DNA from: Dactylonectria macrodidyma
Lineage: Eukaryota > Ascomycota > Sordariomycetes > Hypocreales > Nectriaceae
Direction: 5' to 3'
Length of the DNA: 64,000 bases
Assembly: GCA_020744425.1 (NCBI GenBank)
Contig: JAGMUV010000001.1
Location: 3,596,001-3,660,000 of the forward strand
Shown: positions 43,701-54,314 of the stretch, piece after piece
How positions within the stretch are numbered: the first letter of the stretch is position 1
Layout of the letters: each line of letters opens with the position of its first letter
Notes under the pieces: generated by a model
What the model was told of the DNA's origin: nothing
The model's database searches: none
What the model saw: the letters and a program-made list of their open reading frames with translations, nothing else
Translations under genes and position numbers: made by a program

Positions 43701-45637
43701 TTTCTACGCCGCCGGAACAGCCCGGCAGCCCAACTAGCAGGCAACCTAGCCCGGAGCCGACACAGACGTCAGAGCCGGCTAGACGAGGGGGCCCACGAGG
43801 ACCGCGAAGACCGTGGCCTGCTGCGTCTCGAGCCTCAGACCGCATCAGGGGCCAAGGAACCGGCCCAGCAGACGAACCAGCTATCGATCCAATCCGAAAG
43901 GCTAGCTTTTTCAGCAGCTTCTTCAACGGAAGGGAAGAAAAGCTCCACAGACGGAACCTTCCGCCGGAACCTAGGACTTTCAAAGAGCTAGAAAATCACC
44001 CCTTTGGCCGCCAATTCAAGCAGGCCTGCGAGATCCAGATGAGAGACCTGTGGGGTCAAGGGACCTTTGAGGCTGTTCTATCCGAACAGGCCAAAAAGAC
44101 CCCTATCCCGACGACCTGGGTCTTTAAATACAAGACGGATAAGCATGGGTTCCTTACGAAGTTCAAGGCCCGGCTCTGTGTCCGAGGGGATCTTCAGCCC
44201 CTTGACGACAAAGAGACCTATGCAGCAACCTTAGCAGGAAGGTCCTTCCGGGTCCTTATGGCTATAGCAGCTAAATTCCAGCTAGAGGCTAGGCAGCTAG
44301 ACGCAATCAACGCCTTCACCAACAGCCCACTAGACGAAGAAGTCTACATCCGCTGCCCGGATGGATTCAAACGGCACGGATGGAGTCTACGGCTACGAAA
44401 GGCCCTATACGGGCTACGCAGATCACCCTTACTGTGGCAACGAGACCTCCTTCAGACCTTCCAGCAGCTAGGTCTGCAGCAGTGTGCAGAAGACCCTTGT
44501 ATCTGCAACAACAGCTGGCTGACCGTCTTCTTCTACGTTGACGATATCGTCTTGCTATATCGAACAAAGGATCAGCTAGCTGCTGAGACCCTGATCAATA
44601 GGCTCAAACAGCGGTATCAGATGCAGGACCTTGGGGACCTTTCCTGGTTCCTAGGGATCCGAATTCTAAGGGATAAGCTAGCTAAGAAGCTGTGGCTCTG
44701 TCAGGACTCATACATCGAGAAAACAGCTGCCCGCTTTAAGGTCAAGCTAACCGACGATTTCAAAGGAAACCCTCTACCAACCAACGACCTACGGAAAAAC
44801 CCGTATCAAGCCCAGCAGGACCAGGTGATCCTATTCCAGCAGAAAGTCGGATCGATCAACTACATCGCAGTCATCAGCCGGCCTGACGTAGCTAAGGCCG
44901 CAGCCCGGCTAGCAGAACACTTACTCAATCCAACGGAAGACCATCACCGGATCGCAGATAGGGTCATCATCTACCTCTACGCAACCCGATATCTAGCTAT
45001 CCAATTCAGCGGTCAAAGCTCTCAAATACCGATCATTCAAATCGCAATTCCAATAGCCGGATCAGCAGCCGGATCAGCAGCCGCCCCGGGCCCGGCCGAT
45101 CAGACGGATCAGGACCTCGAATTCCTAGTTGCATCAGACGCAGCCTTCGCAGACGACCCGAAGACCCGGAAATCGTCCCAAGGGATGATCATGACTCTGT
45201 TCGGCGGACCTATTAGCTGGAAAGCCGGGAAACAGGATACAGTTACAACTTCATCTACAGAAGCAGAGCTCCTTGCTTTCACACACACAGCTAAGGAAGC
45301 CCTAGCTACCCAACGGCTATTCCAACAGCTAGACCTTCAGCTAGACCAACAGCTAGTCATTCAGTGTGACAACCAACAGACGATCCGGCTCATCACTCTG
45401 CAGATCCCGCGGATCCGAACAGCCCTACGGCACGTTGATATCCACAGCTGTTGGGCCCGGCAGTCCTACTTCAATGGATTATTTCAAGTCAAATACACGA
45501 AAACAGCAGAGATGCTAGCAGACGGTCTGACCAAGCCCCTGCCTGGTCAGAAATTCGAACTCTTCGTCAGACAGCTAGGACTTATTGATATCAGGAGTCT
45601 AATCGAGACACAGATCGAGACAGATGACGAGGGCTAG
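40703..45637 (+). CDS. Copia Gag-Pol polyprotein
   Basis: 1644 aa in one frame. Gag (about 1-300) ends with a C-x-C-x4-H-x4-C knuckle near residue 275 (CLCGKQHFYSKC). The protease motif FILDSGSDTH has its Asp at 409. The integrase zinc finger WHQRLGHLN (561) pairs with CEACSLAKA, and the core has HRDND and NGPAERSGG. A long acidic Pro/Asp-rich linker (about 890-1060) follows. Reverse transcriptase has RQLDAINAFTNSPLDEEVY and FYVDDIVLL (Asp at 1280-1281). RNase H is SDAAFADDPKTRKSSQGMI (Asp 1479) with STEAELLA. All catalytic motifs are present, so the element may be able to move. The ATG at 40703 follows the 5' leader by 182 bp. Confidence 0.95.
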   Translation: MGVADTEASSWAKLNGPSDWKHWIASIRKSATTKDVWDFIDPFKENKKSLARPVFPTAADIKPDATRLSELTPDQRIDLNGLEKQYLENVRIYEKRQKALSAIQDRIILTVGNYRDVIDDEDDVAKELALLRARIQPATWFHEREVLDRYRTALKGPGRTKTKDWVTSWQKVLTEARNLGLPDSKGLRPTLDFLEAVRPMDLTFADIWMNKIQYKASKGKKDWEAKIPDGIEISELFEKQATETKAPKGSFSTFQKTGSSKPAGSNGSEGPKTPCLCGKQHFYSKCPYLVTSIRPAGWKPNQDIEFQINQQLEDPATKQRVDRALQRQKPRDTQPGAPKATTDNRDEGYIKGSSFAGLSLQTTQPPDQQQGQQLGRQPEQQPALTILSTASVITVPGRVYPLRDSFILDSGSDTHICNNLLRFSSYQPSRNPEPIFAGGSELQILGYGQVNLRLEDGLFQLRRAAYIPGFHTNVVSLDLMILAGYNWNPKTGAVFQGIETIFYTRRYHRQQVIEFNEVRPISATAAAAASADQGRPTGLLAAAAASSKDPRAPQTAESILWHQRLGHLNARALEHLTDQTLGVRIKGPIAIDCEACSLAKASRQVSRRSPQTIAPRPYWRVYIDLFSFHTSYDGKQAALLIKDEYTGLIHIYLLSDQTQDSVLGALQAFVSYIRTQYGLRICRIHRDNDRALGIRSINWMTDEGIEDEPSSPHNPAQNGPAERSGGVIAPKNRSMLLGSNLPPDLWSEGWKTAVFLYNRSPQQARDWKTPLGLLISWLQDQGKDTGFVSRQPDLTHLRAFGCRAYPMTTEALKSTQKRDLKTAAHAEIGYLVGYDSNNIFRIWIPERSEVRRVRDVTFDEKTFYDPKNHPIPQPIRQPRVRFLLPAHIDSDSDEDEEIRSTIEVALDDPDQHEQPDQHDLDRSDGPEDTDPDDATDRTEATPDLANPDSPGSPDPEDLAFQDLDLNEQEDKDSDDDDDEDPYLPTPQTTAPPSESPDPPFSTPPEQPGSPTSRQPSPEPTQTSEPARRGGPRGPRRPWPAASRASDRIRGQGTGPADEPAIDPIRKASFFSSFFNGREEKLHRRNLPPEPRTFKELENHPFGRQFKQACEIQMRDLWGQGTFEAVLSEQAKKTPIPTTWVFKYKTDKHGFLTKFKARLCVRGDLQPLDDKETYAATLAGRSFRVLMAIAAKFQLEARQLDAINAFTNSPLDEEVYIRCPDGFKRHGWSLRLRKALYGLRRSPLLWQRDLLQTFQQLGLQQCAEDPCICNNSWLTVFFYVDDIVLLYRTKDQLAAETLINRLKQRYQMQDLGDLSWFLGIRILRDKLAKKLWLCQDSYIEKTAARFKVKLTDDFKGNPLPTNDLRKNPYQAQQDQVILFQQKVGSINYIAVISRPDVAKAAARLAEHLLNPTEDHHRIADRVIIYLYATRYLAIQFSGQSSQIPIIQIAIPIAGSAAGSAAAPGPADQTDQDLEFLVASDAAFADDPKTRKSSQGMIMTLFGGPISWKAGKQDTVTTSSTEAELLAFTHTAKEALATQRLFQQLDLQLDQQLVIQCDNQQTIRLITLQIPRIRTALRHVDIHSCWARQSYFNGLFQVKYTKTAEMLADGLTKPLPGQKFELFVRQLGLIDIRSLIETQIETDDEG

Positions 45638-45784
45638 CAGAGCCCGATTTCCTTCTATCAGTCTTTTCCTTCAATTTCCTATCCCTATTTTCCTAGCCTA
45701 CGCAACAACCGTCCTTCCAACAAGGGCCATTTTCCTATATTTCCTATCTATTCAGTTTGAATCCCCATTCAACCTGGGGGGGTA

Positions 45785-46035
45785 TGTCACATCTATCAAC
45801 TGTTGAGACTGAAGATAAAGTCTCAAAGGCTCGGATCTCTAATAAACCGGTCTCAAAGACCCGGCTTCCTAACAAGCCGGTCTCGAAGACCCGGATCCCT
45901 TGGGATCCGGTCTACCGAGAACCTTATCATAGCTATGAGGGCAACCTACAAATAGGTCTGCCGCGAGCCCTCAGTTAGATAGAAATCAAGAGCTTCTACT
46001 TACATCACAATGCACCCTTCCTATCAGATGCAACA
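45785..46035 (+). repeat. Copia 3' LTR (251 bp)
   Basis: Identical to the 5' LTR as read by eye; followed by GAGGAGTTCC. Confidence 0.95.
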
Positions 46036-46739
46036 GAGGAGTTCCGTGGGGTAGATGAGGCGAATGATCGTCGGGGTTTATAGCTCGCTTTGGGAAGCTT
46101 CAGAGACCAACAAACGCAACATCACTAGGCTCCTAGAGCATCGCTTGTGCGCACGGACATGTTCCTTGCTGACTCCCAGGTTTGGGAGGGTGTGGTGGAT
46201 GGAGGCCGTCGCAGCAAAGTAAAAGGCTTAGCGTGGCTTGACTGCATCTCCGATCGGAGCCAAAGCCTCGGTGCTGGTGCGAGCATTTTGCCAAGCCGTG
46301 ACGTGGGCCTTGCTCCTTCGTGCTATTTGACTTGGAGCCTAGTCGCTGCTCCATTCCATGTATATTCTGGAGATGTTGAATGAAGCAGGCTATGTTACAA
46401 AGTACAGTTACATGATCCAACCAGGTAGGCCCATCCCGATCCCACATGTAATCTGTTCAAAAAATTCTCCCCCAGCTGACTACCAATCACTCATTCCGCG
46501 CATTACTTGTCATACCCAATAAGAATACTACATCGTATTTTAGAGATCTAACCGGAAGAATCGCAGTTCGGGGCCGAAGCCCTGTTTAGCATCAGTACCG
46601 TAATGGAGGAACCAGGTAGAATAGTTATTTAGCTTATCGTGTATTGATACATGGAGTGGGAACCTTATAATTTTCATAGGAGCAATGACGTACCCTAAAA
46701 CGGCCTTGACTGCGTCAGATACGCGGGGCGTATCTTAAG
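46036..46739. other. Intergenic stretch
   Basis: No recognisable gene between the Copia element and the 81-bp repeat. Confidence 0.4.
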
Positions 46740-46820
46740 TGACGAAGGCTAGGATATCGGTGTATCAGAGGTTTATGCAAATTCGGGTCTTATGCCGCCA
46801 CGCGAGGGGTCAATCCAACA
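46740..46820 (+). repeat. 81-bp dispersed repeat, copy 1
   Basis: About 90% identical to 51076-51156 over 81 bp, with a perfect 38-bp core starting TATCAGAGGTTTATGCAAAT. Both copies begin TGAC and end CCAACA. It lies 284 bp upstream of the hypothetical gene at 47104. The flanks of the two copies differ. Confidence 0.7.
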
Positions 46821-47103
46821 CATGACTAGATATCTAACAACTGACTTGCACAGGGGTCTAAAGTCATGGGCGGGTTTAACGCCCACCCGTTGGTTGAAAG
46901 GCAGTAGTGGGTGGGGTGATAACCTGATTGAAGCCAGGCAATGTGGATCGACACGCTGCCACAGCCAAAAGTTGCTAGGCCCATGCCCACTCTCTCTTGC
47001 AAAGATTTCTCTCTCATCCTCTCTGGTAGTGGTTTTATTTTCCATTATCCTGCCATTTACAAACTCGCTATTTTCAACCTCGCGCAGATCTTCTCGATAT
47101 AAC

Positions 47104-48108
47104 ATGGATGACCCATCCTGGGCATGGCCGGCCTGGAAGTTCGACATGAAGAGAGGGGACTTATTTACCAAGCTTCATGACCAGTATAACACCTATCCAT
47201 CCCCCATTCAAGACCCTGATGCCTTCCACCACGATATCTTCGAAATCGCCCACGAGGCCAACTCCGCTACCGAATTTCATCATTTGGCCAATGATCGCAG
47301 GCAACAACGCCTCCGCGAATTGAACAACGCTCTTGAATCTGCGAGTCTGGAGATCATCGCAAACCCAAGTCTTGTCAGTTCGCCTCAGTGGCAACATGCT
47401 GTCCAACTCTTTCGTACAAATTCCTTCGACTCCCTTGTTCGCTACTTCGCTTCTTACCTCCCCACCGACCACCTTTGGCATCCGTTGTGCCACGCCTCTA
47501 CTCCTGCCACCAGCAGCACTGAGCTCATGCCCCATTTACCAGACAAGGAGTATGAGCGCACCAGAACGTACGACCCCAGTGGTACAAAGTGGCAGCCCTC
47601 TCCGTTATCCTCGATACTCCCGCCCGGCTTATCCAGCACTCCAACGAGAGACCGGCCTGTTGGGTGGAATGAATCTGTGCATACCGTGGCCCCGGCGGTG
47701 CTCTTTCCCTCTTCAGAGCCTGCGCGATTTCCACCTCGAGAATCTAGCTCACATGTCGACCGTGGCGAAGAAATGACGCGACCTGGTGATGACACGTCAA
47801 CGGTGCCCGATTCCAAGACTTTAGAGACGGCGGAGTGTGGGAATGAAACTGTATATAATGAGGGAGTACGCCCCAAAGAGAGTTTACCTGCTAAACAGCT
47901 CGCCAAACAGGTCGGGTTTAAAGGCAGCCGCTCGGAAAGCCAGATGAGTCGCCACCTTCATTTTCGAAGGACAGCCCAACCCATGGCCTTGACATCTTCG
48001 GCCACGGCTACATTAGCTTCAGGACCGTCGCAAACCACAATCACTTTAGCCAACTCGATTCGGCCAACCAATGGGGTTCGGGCGGGAACCAAACGAAAAC
48101 GTTCTTGA
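47104..48108 (+). CDS. Conserved hypothetical fungal protein
   Basis: 334 aa, single exon. The ATG at 47104 has A at -3 and G at +4 and begins a compact N-terminus (WAWPAWKFDMKRGD). The longer upstream reading frame from 46792 runs through the 81-bp repeat and looks non-coding. Residues 1-125 are probably helical with regular charge (LRELNNALESASLEIIANP, FDSLVRYFASYLP). The remainder is Ser/Pro/Thr-rich and disordered, ending in the basic cluster GTKRKRS, a possible nuclear signal. I recall similar N-termini in other filamentous fungi but no function. No membrane segments or catalytic motif. Confidence 0.75.
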   Translation: MDDPSWAWPAWKFDMKRGDLFTKLHDQYNTYPSPIQDPDAFHHDIFEIAHEANSATEFHHLANDRRQQRLRELNNALESASLEIIANPSLVSSPQWQHAVQLFRTNSFDSLVRYFASYLPTDHLWHPLCHASTPATSSTELMPHLPDKEYERTRTYDPSGTKWQPSPLSSILPPGLSSTPTRDRPVGWNESVHTVAPAVLFPSSEPARFPPRESSSHVDRGEEMTRPGDDTSTVPDSKTLETAECGNETVYNEGVRPKESLPAKQLAKQVGFKGSRSESQMSRHLHFRRTAQPMALTSSATATLASGPSQTTITLANSIRPTNGVRAGTKRKRS

Positions 48109-48936
48109 GAGATAGAAATTCACACGGAAGCTAAATCGTGTGTTCATTAAGTTGGGGATCACAAGGAGGAGAAAGATTGACTAGGTATCGTATGGCAACT
48201 GGATCTAGATGATTAATTTCATTTCAAACCACGGAATCTCAGCTGAACGACACCAGTGGTGATAGCAAGCAGATCGAGACGGACAGCAACGACAATGTTG
48301 GACTTTAGTTACAAGTTCCATAGTGCGTCTTCTACCAGCGACTCTATTGGTGGCAAGATGGATCAGATCACCCATGAGAACAAGTCCAAGACCCACCAGT
48401 AGTAGCCAAGGTTATGAATACCATTAGTATGTGACAAAAAGTACTAGCTAGGTCGACATTTCGATGCAATCTGGACACTATTACTAAAGGGAAACAGACC
48501 CGTTAAGTGCATCATACTGTACAAAATGACGTTTAATGGATGGATTGACCTCCTTCTTCTATATTCTCCTCCTTTAAATAGTAAACCAAAAGAATTTCTT
48601 ATCTGACTTACAAATGACCTTCTCCCCGGTCATCTGTATGTGATTCCAATCGTGTGCGAAATGCTAAGCAACTCATTCTGGCTTGCAATGCGAGATCTGC
48701 GATGTTGCTTATATGTTGGCGATTAAAGAGCAGTGGGCACGGAGAGAAAGTGGATGCACTCAGACACTTTATTCATTCCCTCGCAGCGCGGCAGGTGTGA
48801 AACGTACGTTCGGTCTATCAAGGACGAATGCTCATATGTAAACTAGCAGCAGCCTTATAACACAACTCCACTATGCTATTGGCGACATCCGTGGAGACGT
48901 CAAGTATCCTCGTAATTTCGCCCAAGGACTCTGTGA
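48109..48936. other. Convergent intergenic region
   Basis: AT-leaning 3' region between the hypothetical gene and the beta-tubulin stop; no gene recognised. Confidence 0.5.
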
Positions 48937-50679
48937 CTATTGGTGGATTTCCTCCTCGCCATAAACCTCCTCGCTATAGACGTCGTCGTCGTCGACGCCT
49001 GCGTCCTGATACTGCTGGTACTCCGACACCAGGTCATTCATATTGGACTCTGCTTCCGTAAATTCCATCTCGTCCATGCCTTCTCCAGTATACCAGTGCA
49101 AGAAGGCCTTGCGGCGGAACATAGCGGTGAACTGCTCGCCGACGCGCTTAAAGATCTGCTGGATGGCGGTCGAGTTGCCTACAAAAGTGGACGACATCTC
49201 CAGCCCCTGCGGGGGGACAGAGCATAGAGTCGTCTGCACGTTATTAGGAATCCATTCAACAAAGTAACCCGAGTTCTTCTGCTGAACCTTGTGCATCTGA
49301 TCCTCCACCTCCTTCGCATATACCTTTCCGCGAAAGATGACAGAGCAGGTCAGATAGCGACCGTTTCGGAAATCAGAGCCGGTCATCATGTTCTTGGGGT
49401 CAAATAACTGCCGGGTAAGCTCGGGGACAGAGACTGCGCTGAACGAGTGCGAGCCACGGCTAGTGAGGGGCGCAAAGCCAACCATGAAGAAGTGCAGGCG
49501 GGGGAAGGGAACCTAGATGAGAAGTAGGGAAATGCTCAGCCCTAACGTTCTTCGATGAAGGCGATATTGGTCTGGATGAGAGGAGTCTTCCTACCATGTT
49601 AACGGCCATCTTGCGAAGGTCAGAGTTTAGCTGTCCGGGGAAGCGCAGCGAAGTTGACACGCCGGACATGACGGTTGACACCAGGTGGTTAAGGTCGCCA
49701 TACGAAGGGTTTGACAGCTTCAAGGTACGTTTGCAAATATCATACAGAGCCTCGTTATCGATACAGAAAGTCGAATCTGAGTTGTCAACCAGCTGGTGGA
49801 CCGAGAGCGTGGCATTATACGGCTCCACGACGGTATCGGATACCTTGGGAGACGGCACTACACTGAAGGTAGCCATCATACGATCCGGGAACTCTAAATA
49901 GGCTGTTAGAACCGGGAGAGACAATGCATCGAAAGGTGCATCACATCAGTGATATCAATCTCACCCTCACGAATCTTGGAAATCAGCAGCGTGCCCATGC
50001 CGGAGCCCGTACCGCCGCCGAGCGAGTGGGTGATTTGAAAGCCTTGGAGAGAGTCGCAGCCTTCGGCCTCGCGACGGACCACGTCCAGCACCTGATCAAC
50101 CAACTCGGCGCCCTCGGTGTAGTGGCCCTTAGCCCAGTTATTGCCGGCGCTCGAGTGTCCAAAGACGAAGTTGTCGGGGCGGAAAAGCTGACCAAACGGA
50201 CCGGAGCGCACCGCGTCCATCGTGCCAGGTTCTAGGTCAACGAGCACGGCGCGGGGCACGTACTTGTTGCTGGATGTCTATGCGAGCTCGGTCAGAGGCC
50301 GAGGATAGTTGGCATGGGTCACGCAATATCGCGCACCTCGTTGAAATAGACGTTCATGCGCGCGAGCTGGAGATCGGAGGTTCCATTATACCTAGATTGA
50401 TGCGTGAGAAGGAGGGATGCTGGGTGGCAATTTGAATGGGTCCCCTACACGCCACTGCTATCCAGACCATGCTCGCCCGAAATGGTCTGCCAGAAGGCAG
50501 AGCCGACTTGGTTGCCCTATTGAGGTCAACACACGGCATGAGAGAAGAAACACATGCAACAAGAAGGGTGTGATACTCACACATTGGCCAACTTGGAGAT
50601 GCACCTATAAAGAGGGAGCTTAAAATTAGGTTGTAGAGCCTCCAAGGCGGATTGGAAGCGGACTCACAATCTCACGCAT
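48937..50679 (-). CDS. Beta-tubulin
   Basis: Complete 448-aa beta-tubulin, a subunit of the alpha/beta heterodimer that builds microtubules. Seven exons: 50679-50668, 50604-50581, 50516-50449, 50391-50337, 50277-49965, 49893-49595 and 49512-48937. All GT-AG and phases agree. It starts MREIVHLQ (the N-terminal autoregulatory MREI), has the GTP loop [11 protein letters not shown] at 140-150 and ends in an acidic tail ([15 protein letters not shown]). The early short exons are typical of fungal tubulin genes. Residue 198, usually Glu in the benzimidazole pocket, is Ser (NSDSTFC); His6, Tyr50, Ala165, Phe167, Phe200 and Leu240 are usual. It may be the divergent second paralogue that many Sordariomycetes carry. 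Confidence 0.95.
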
Positions 50680-52219
50680 GGTGAGCTCAATTCAGCAGTT
50701 GTGGTTATTAGACGCCGATGAGAAGTCTATTCAGCGTGTGAGAACAAAAGACAACGTTGAAATGGCGGGAAGGCGGGGTTGACATTGAAAAGCGCGACGA
50801 CTGGTACGTAACTAGTAAGTATACAGCCATGATATGACAGTATCCAAGGAGATCATACACCGTTTTATGGGCTAACCCCTAAGTAGGGGTGGTAACGCGC
50901 CCCGCTATTGAATTGAGACGCTCGCATGATGTCACTGCTGGATGCTGATGGATCCGATACGGTCAATTCGATCAGACTGATAGGGATCAATGGAGGGTGG
51001 AGCCCAAAGATGATCATTGTATTGATCAAGGATGCCTCCGGCCCCCTCTTTTCTCTAGAGGGGTTTTATGTCATCTGACCAAGGCTGGCACATCTGTATA
51101 TCAGAGGTTTATGCAAATTCGGGTCTTATGCCGCCATACGAGGGGTCAATCCAACAGTCACCTAAAACGCCTCCGTAAGCTTATCTTGTTTAAGAGCATA
51201 CTGCCTTGAAACTCTAATGACGCCATATGAGGGCAAGTTGATTATTGTTCCAAAATTGTCGAGGGGGTACAACCTCGTACCTCAAGTACTGACCTTAGAT
51301 CATCACTACTCGACATCTTTCTCGTACTAAGTCTGGTACCTGTTCATACTTCCGGATCAGTCCTGAATTAAATAAATCATTTTTCGCTATAGAAGACACT
51401 AAACTTCCGTTGGCAAGAGTCATCAGTTTAGATAGCACTAAACGTCCATTCTTCCGCGTCCACGTCCAGGAGCTAGGTTACGTCACGATGTCCGTGCCGA
51501 TGGCAGCGTTGCTCACAGTAGTCAGCGAGCAGTCCCGATGAGGCGATATTGGAGCGGGTGTTGGACGCTGACAAGAGTCAGGACTCAGTAACCGGTGGCC
51601 CCCTTTTTACTGCAGATTTGTTTAATAACATCTAAAGGACATGCTACGATGGTTGGCACTATTCCGGCACCTGCACCAGCGAGATTTTGAATCGTCTGAA
51701 TGGACCATCGTGCTGTGATGCTCTCCAGATAGGATATTGATTCTTGGGAATAGCGCCCGTGACGAAAAGAATGGGGGGTAATACTGTTCGTTTAAGAATC
51801 GAGACGTGGCATTGTTGGTGGAAATAGAAGAGCGGGGTTGTGTATTAATGTGCAACTTGTTTATACCATGGCGCCAGCAGAAATGATGACGTGACTGGTG
51901 ACGAGTCCACATGTGGCAGTCTTGCTGGGCGCCCATATTCCGGATTCCAGCAACATAATAAATAACCTTGGAGGGGCGCAGAGGTTGTCTGCCTTGTTCA
52001 CTTGTCCAGGATTGGGTCCAATTTTGTTGTACAGGTGACTTGGGTGGCGGAAGTGCACATACGAGCTCGATGTTGCACTCAATCTCCGATGGAGACTCGG
52101 CGGCGTTTCTGCCATCCGTATTTTTGGCATTTAGATATATAATATGCGTAAGACGCCAATGAGCGCTTGATCTAGCACTCCATTCCATAATTCATTTGGT
52201 CTTAAGACTGTGACAGACC
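50680..52219. other. Divergent intergenic region between tubulin and Ca2+/H+ exchanger
   Basis: About 1.5 kb holding promoters for both genes and the 81-bp repeat copy 2. A 188-codon minus ORF at 52188-51622 has no recognisable pattern. Confidence 0.5.
51076..51156 (+). repeat. 81-bp dispersed repeat, copy 2
   Basis: Partner of 46740-46820, 8 differences in 81 bp, same orientation. It sits about 0.4 kb upstream of the tubulin start on the opposite strand and 1.1 kb upstream of the exchanger. Confidence 0.7.
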
Positions 52220-54063
52220 ATGATTGGTAAGCAACAACTTCATTCCATCTTCGTAGCATTGAAGCCCTTAGATTCCACTGCGCTTCTATCAATTGAAACT
52301 CGCGCCCGAGCCGCATATGCTATCGCTAACCTTTTTCGCTACGCAGCCTACCCAGCCTTTCGCAAGCAGGTCCGTCGCACTTGGTCAGGCAGAAACTCCG
52401 GCCGAAGGGTCAACCACATCTACAGCGACGATGAAGCCGCCAACCCAGGGCTCGACCACGAGGGATCGCCGTTGCTTAGCGTATCACCCGTGAATGAGGA
52501 GCGCCGTGGATTCATGAAGCGCTTATTTGACGGCACAAGCACTCCTGGCAAAGACAGCCCGAATCGTCTGATCAAATGGCTAGCAAATGCTTTCCATGTC
52601 ACCGAGGCTACGCTGATGAGCAGTAATTATGTCTCCGCTGATTGATTGAACTACGACTGAATTGGTGCGATAGACTACGTCAACATCCTGCTCCCATTCG
52701 TGCCACTAGGTATCATTGCTGGCGGGCTTGGTTGGAGCCCTGCGGCTGTGTTCTCGCTGAACTTCATCGCCATTATTCCCCTGGCAGCGGTGTTATCCTT
52801 CGCTACGGAAGAGATTTCCATCCCACTGGGCGAGACATTAGGAGGACTGCTGAATGCCACTTTTGGCAACGCAGTTGAGCTCATCGTGAGTATCGTCGCC
52901 CTGAAGAAGAACCAAATCGAACTCGTGCAGTCGTCAATGCTTGGCTCCATTCTATCCAATCTTCTTCTTGTCATGGGCAGTAGCTTTCTGCTCGGCGGCC
53001 TTGTCAACATGAAGGATGATTCAGGCAACGGCACCGAGCAGACCTTCACCAGTGCGATGGCACAAACGACATGCTCCTTGTTAGCGCTGTCAGCCGCCTC
53101 AATGATCATTCCCGCTACTGTGAGCAGCCTGCCAGAGCCCAGTCCCACAAAAGATTGTACTACAATAAGCATCAGGAAAGAACACTAACCTCGAAATGCA
53201 GCTCTACAGCATCCTCAACAGCTCGGATCAGCACGGTAAAGCCGAAACCATCATTTGGCACTCGCGCGGGACGGCCATCATTCTTCTTATCCTGTACGCC
53301 CTGTATCTATGCTTCCAGTTGCGGACGCACAAGAATCTATTCGGCGAGGGGACTGGTGAAACGTCCTCAAGTCATGAGGGAGAGGACGAGCCCGAATCAG
53401 TAATGAGTCCTTGGTCTGCTGCAGCGGCACTGATTGCCGCGACCGTTGTTATCTCCTTCTGTGCAGACTACCTGGTTGGTAGTATTGACAGCATCGCCAA
53501 AGACGCGCATACCAGCAAGAGCTTTATTGGCTTGATCCTAATCCCCATCGTCGGCAACGCGGCCGAGCACGCCACGGCGTGTGTGATGGCCGTAAGGAAT
53601 AAGATGGACTTGGTGAGTGATAACTTGCTTCTTTACCTGGTTGTTTTATTGCGAACTGACTTGTTACGTGGGAACAAGGCCACGGGTGTTGCAATCGGAT
53701 CCAGTATCCAGATTGCGCTGCTGGTTACGCCGTTGCTGGTTGTCTTGGGCTGGTCAATGAATGTGCCGATGAGTCTGAATTTCAATATTCGTGAGTTAGA
53801 GGACGTAAGCGACTTTGAACACGCTTGCTGATGCTTGTTGCAGTTGAGACAATTATCTTCGGTGTGTCCGTTTTAGTCGTGACGGGCACGGTGCAGGATG
53901 GGAAATGTAACTATCTGGAGGGAGCCATGGTGAGTTTATGTTCTCCTGCCCTTCTATACCTATAGCGTACTAATTTACACTACAGCTTGTGGGACTCTAT
54001 ATTATCATCGCTTTGACATTCTGGGCTATCCCCAATGGGGTTTTGGGAAACGCTATGGGCTGA
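52220..54063 (+). CDS. Vacuolar Ca2+/H+ exchanger (CAX/VCX1 family)
   Basis: An antiporter that loads Ca2+ into the vacuole in exchange for protons. Six exons with introns 52623-52673, 53120-53201, 53613-53678, 53791-53843 and 53940-53985. The spliced protein is about 515 aa. A hydrophilic N-terminal regulatory tail (about 130 residues) is followed by the two CAX halves. The first has the c-1 repeat [20 protein letters not shown] and the second has the c-2 repeat [22 protein letters not shown]. An acidic loop (HEGEDEPE) lies between them. The C-terminus ends [13 protein letters not shown]. The ATG at 52220 has A at -3. No lesions. Confidence 0.9.
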
Positions 54064-54314
54064 TTGCCGGGTTGCGATGTGCTGAAGGATTGAAAGTTAC
54101 GCGACCTATGAATTGATAAGCATGCATTTTGCTTTCATAGAGGCGCATTGCCCGGAAGGAAGTGAGCTTAGTATCGATCTTGGAACTTTTTAAGAACCTT
54201 GGCGATGTTTTCATAAATAACAAGGCAGCCTTCTTTTATAAAAATGAAATACTTTTGAAATTCGGGTAACGAAAGTTGCTATATATACGAACGTAGCAAC
54301 TAAGGTAATGTACT
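54064..54314. other. Intergenic stretch
   Basis: 3' flank of the exchanger gene; nothing else recognised. Confidence 0.4.

Larger units (their letters stand above)
40270..46035 (+). mobile_element. Intact Ty1/Copia LTR retrotransposon
   Basis: 5766 bp with two 251-bp LTRs (40270-40520 and 45785-46035) that I read as identical. A primer-binding-type sequence starts at 40521 (GTTATGAGCC) and a G7 polypurine tract (45776-45782) precedes the 3' LTR. It encodes one uninterrupted Gag-Pol ORF (40703-45637). There is no RIP signature. The flanks do not match (TGATC before, GAGGA after), so no target duplication is visible, unusual for so young an element. Confidence 0.95.

Noticed and set aside
46792..47103. 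N-terminal extension of the hypothetical gene
   Set aside because: It overlaps the 81-bp repeat and has no conserved look; the ATG at 47104 has the better context.
51622..52188. 188-codon minus-strand ORF upstream of the exchanger
   Set aside because: Composition is random (many His, Ser, Arg and Trp), it lies in the promoter region, and no family resemblance is seen.
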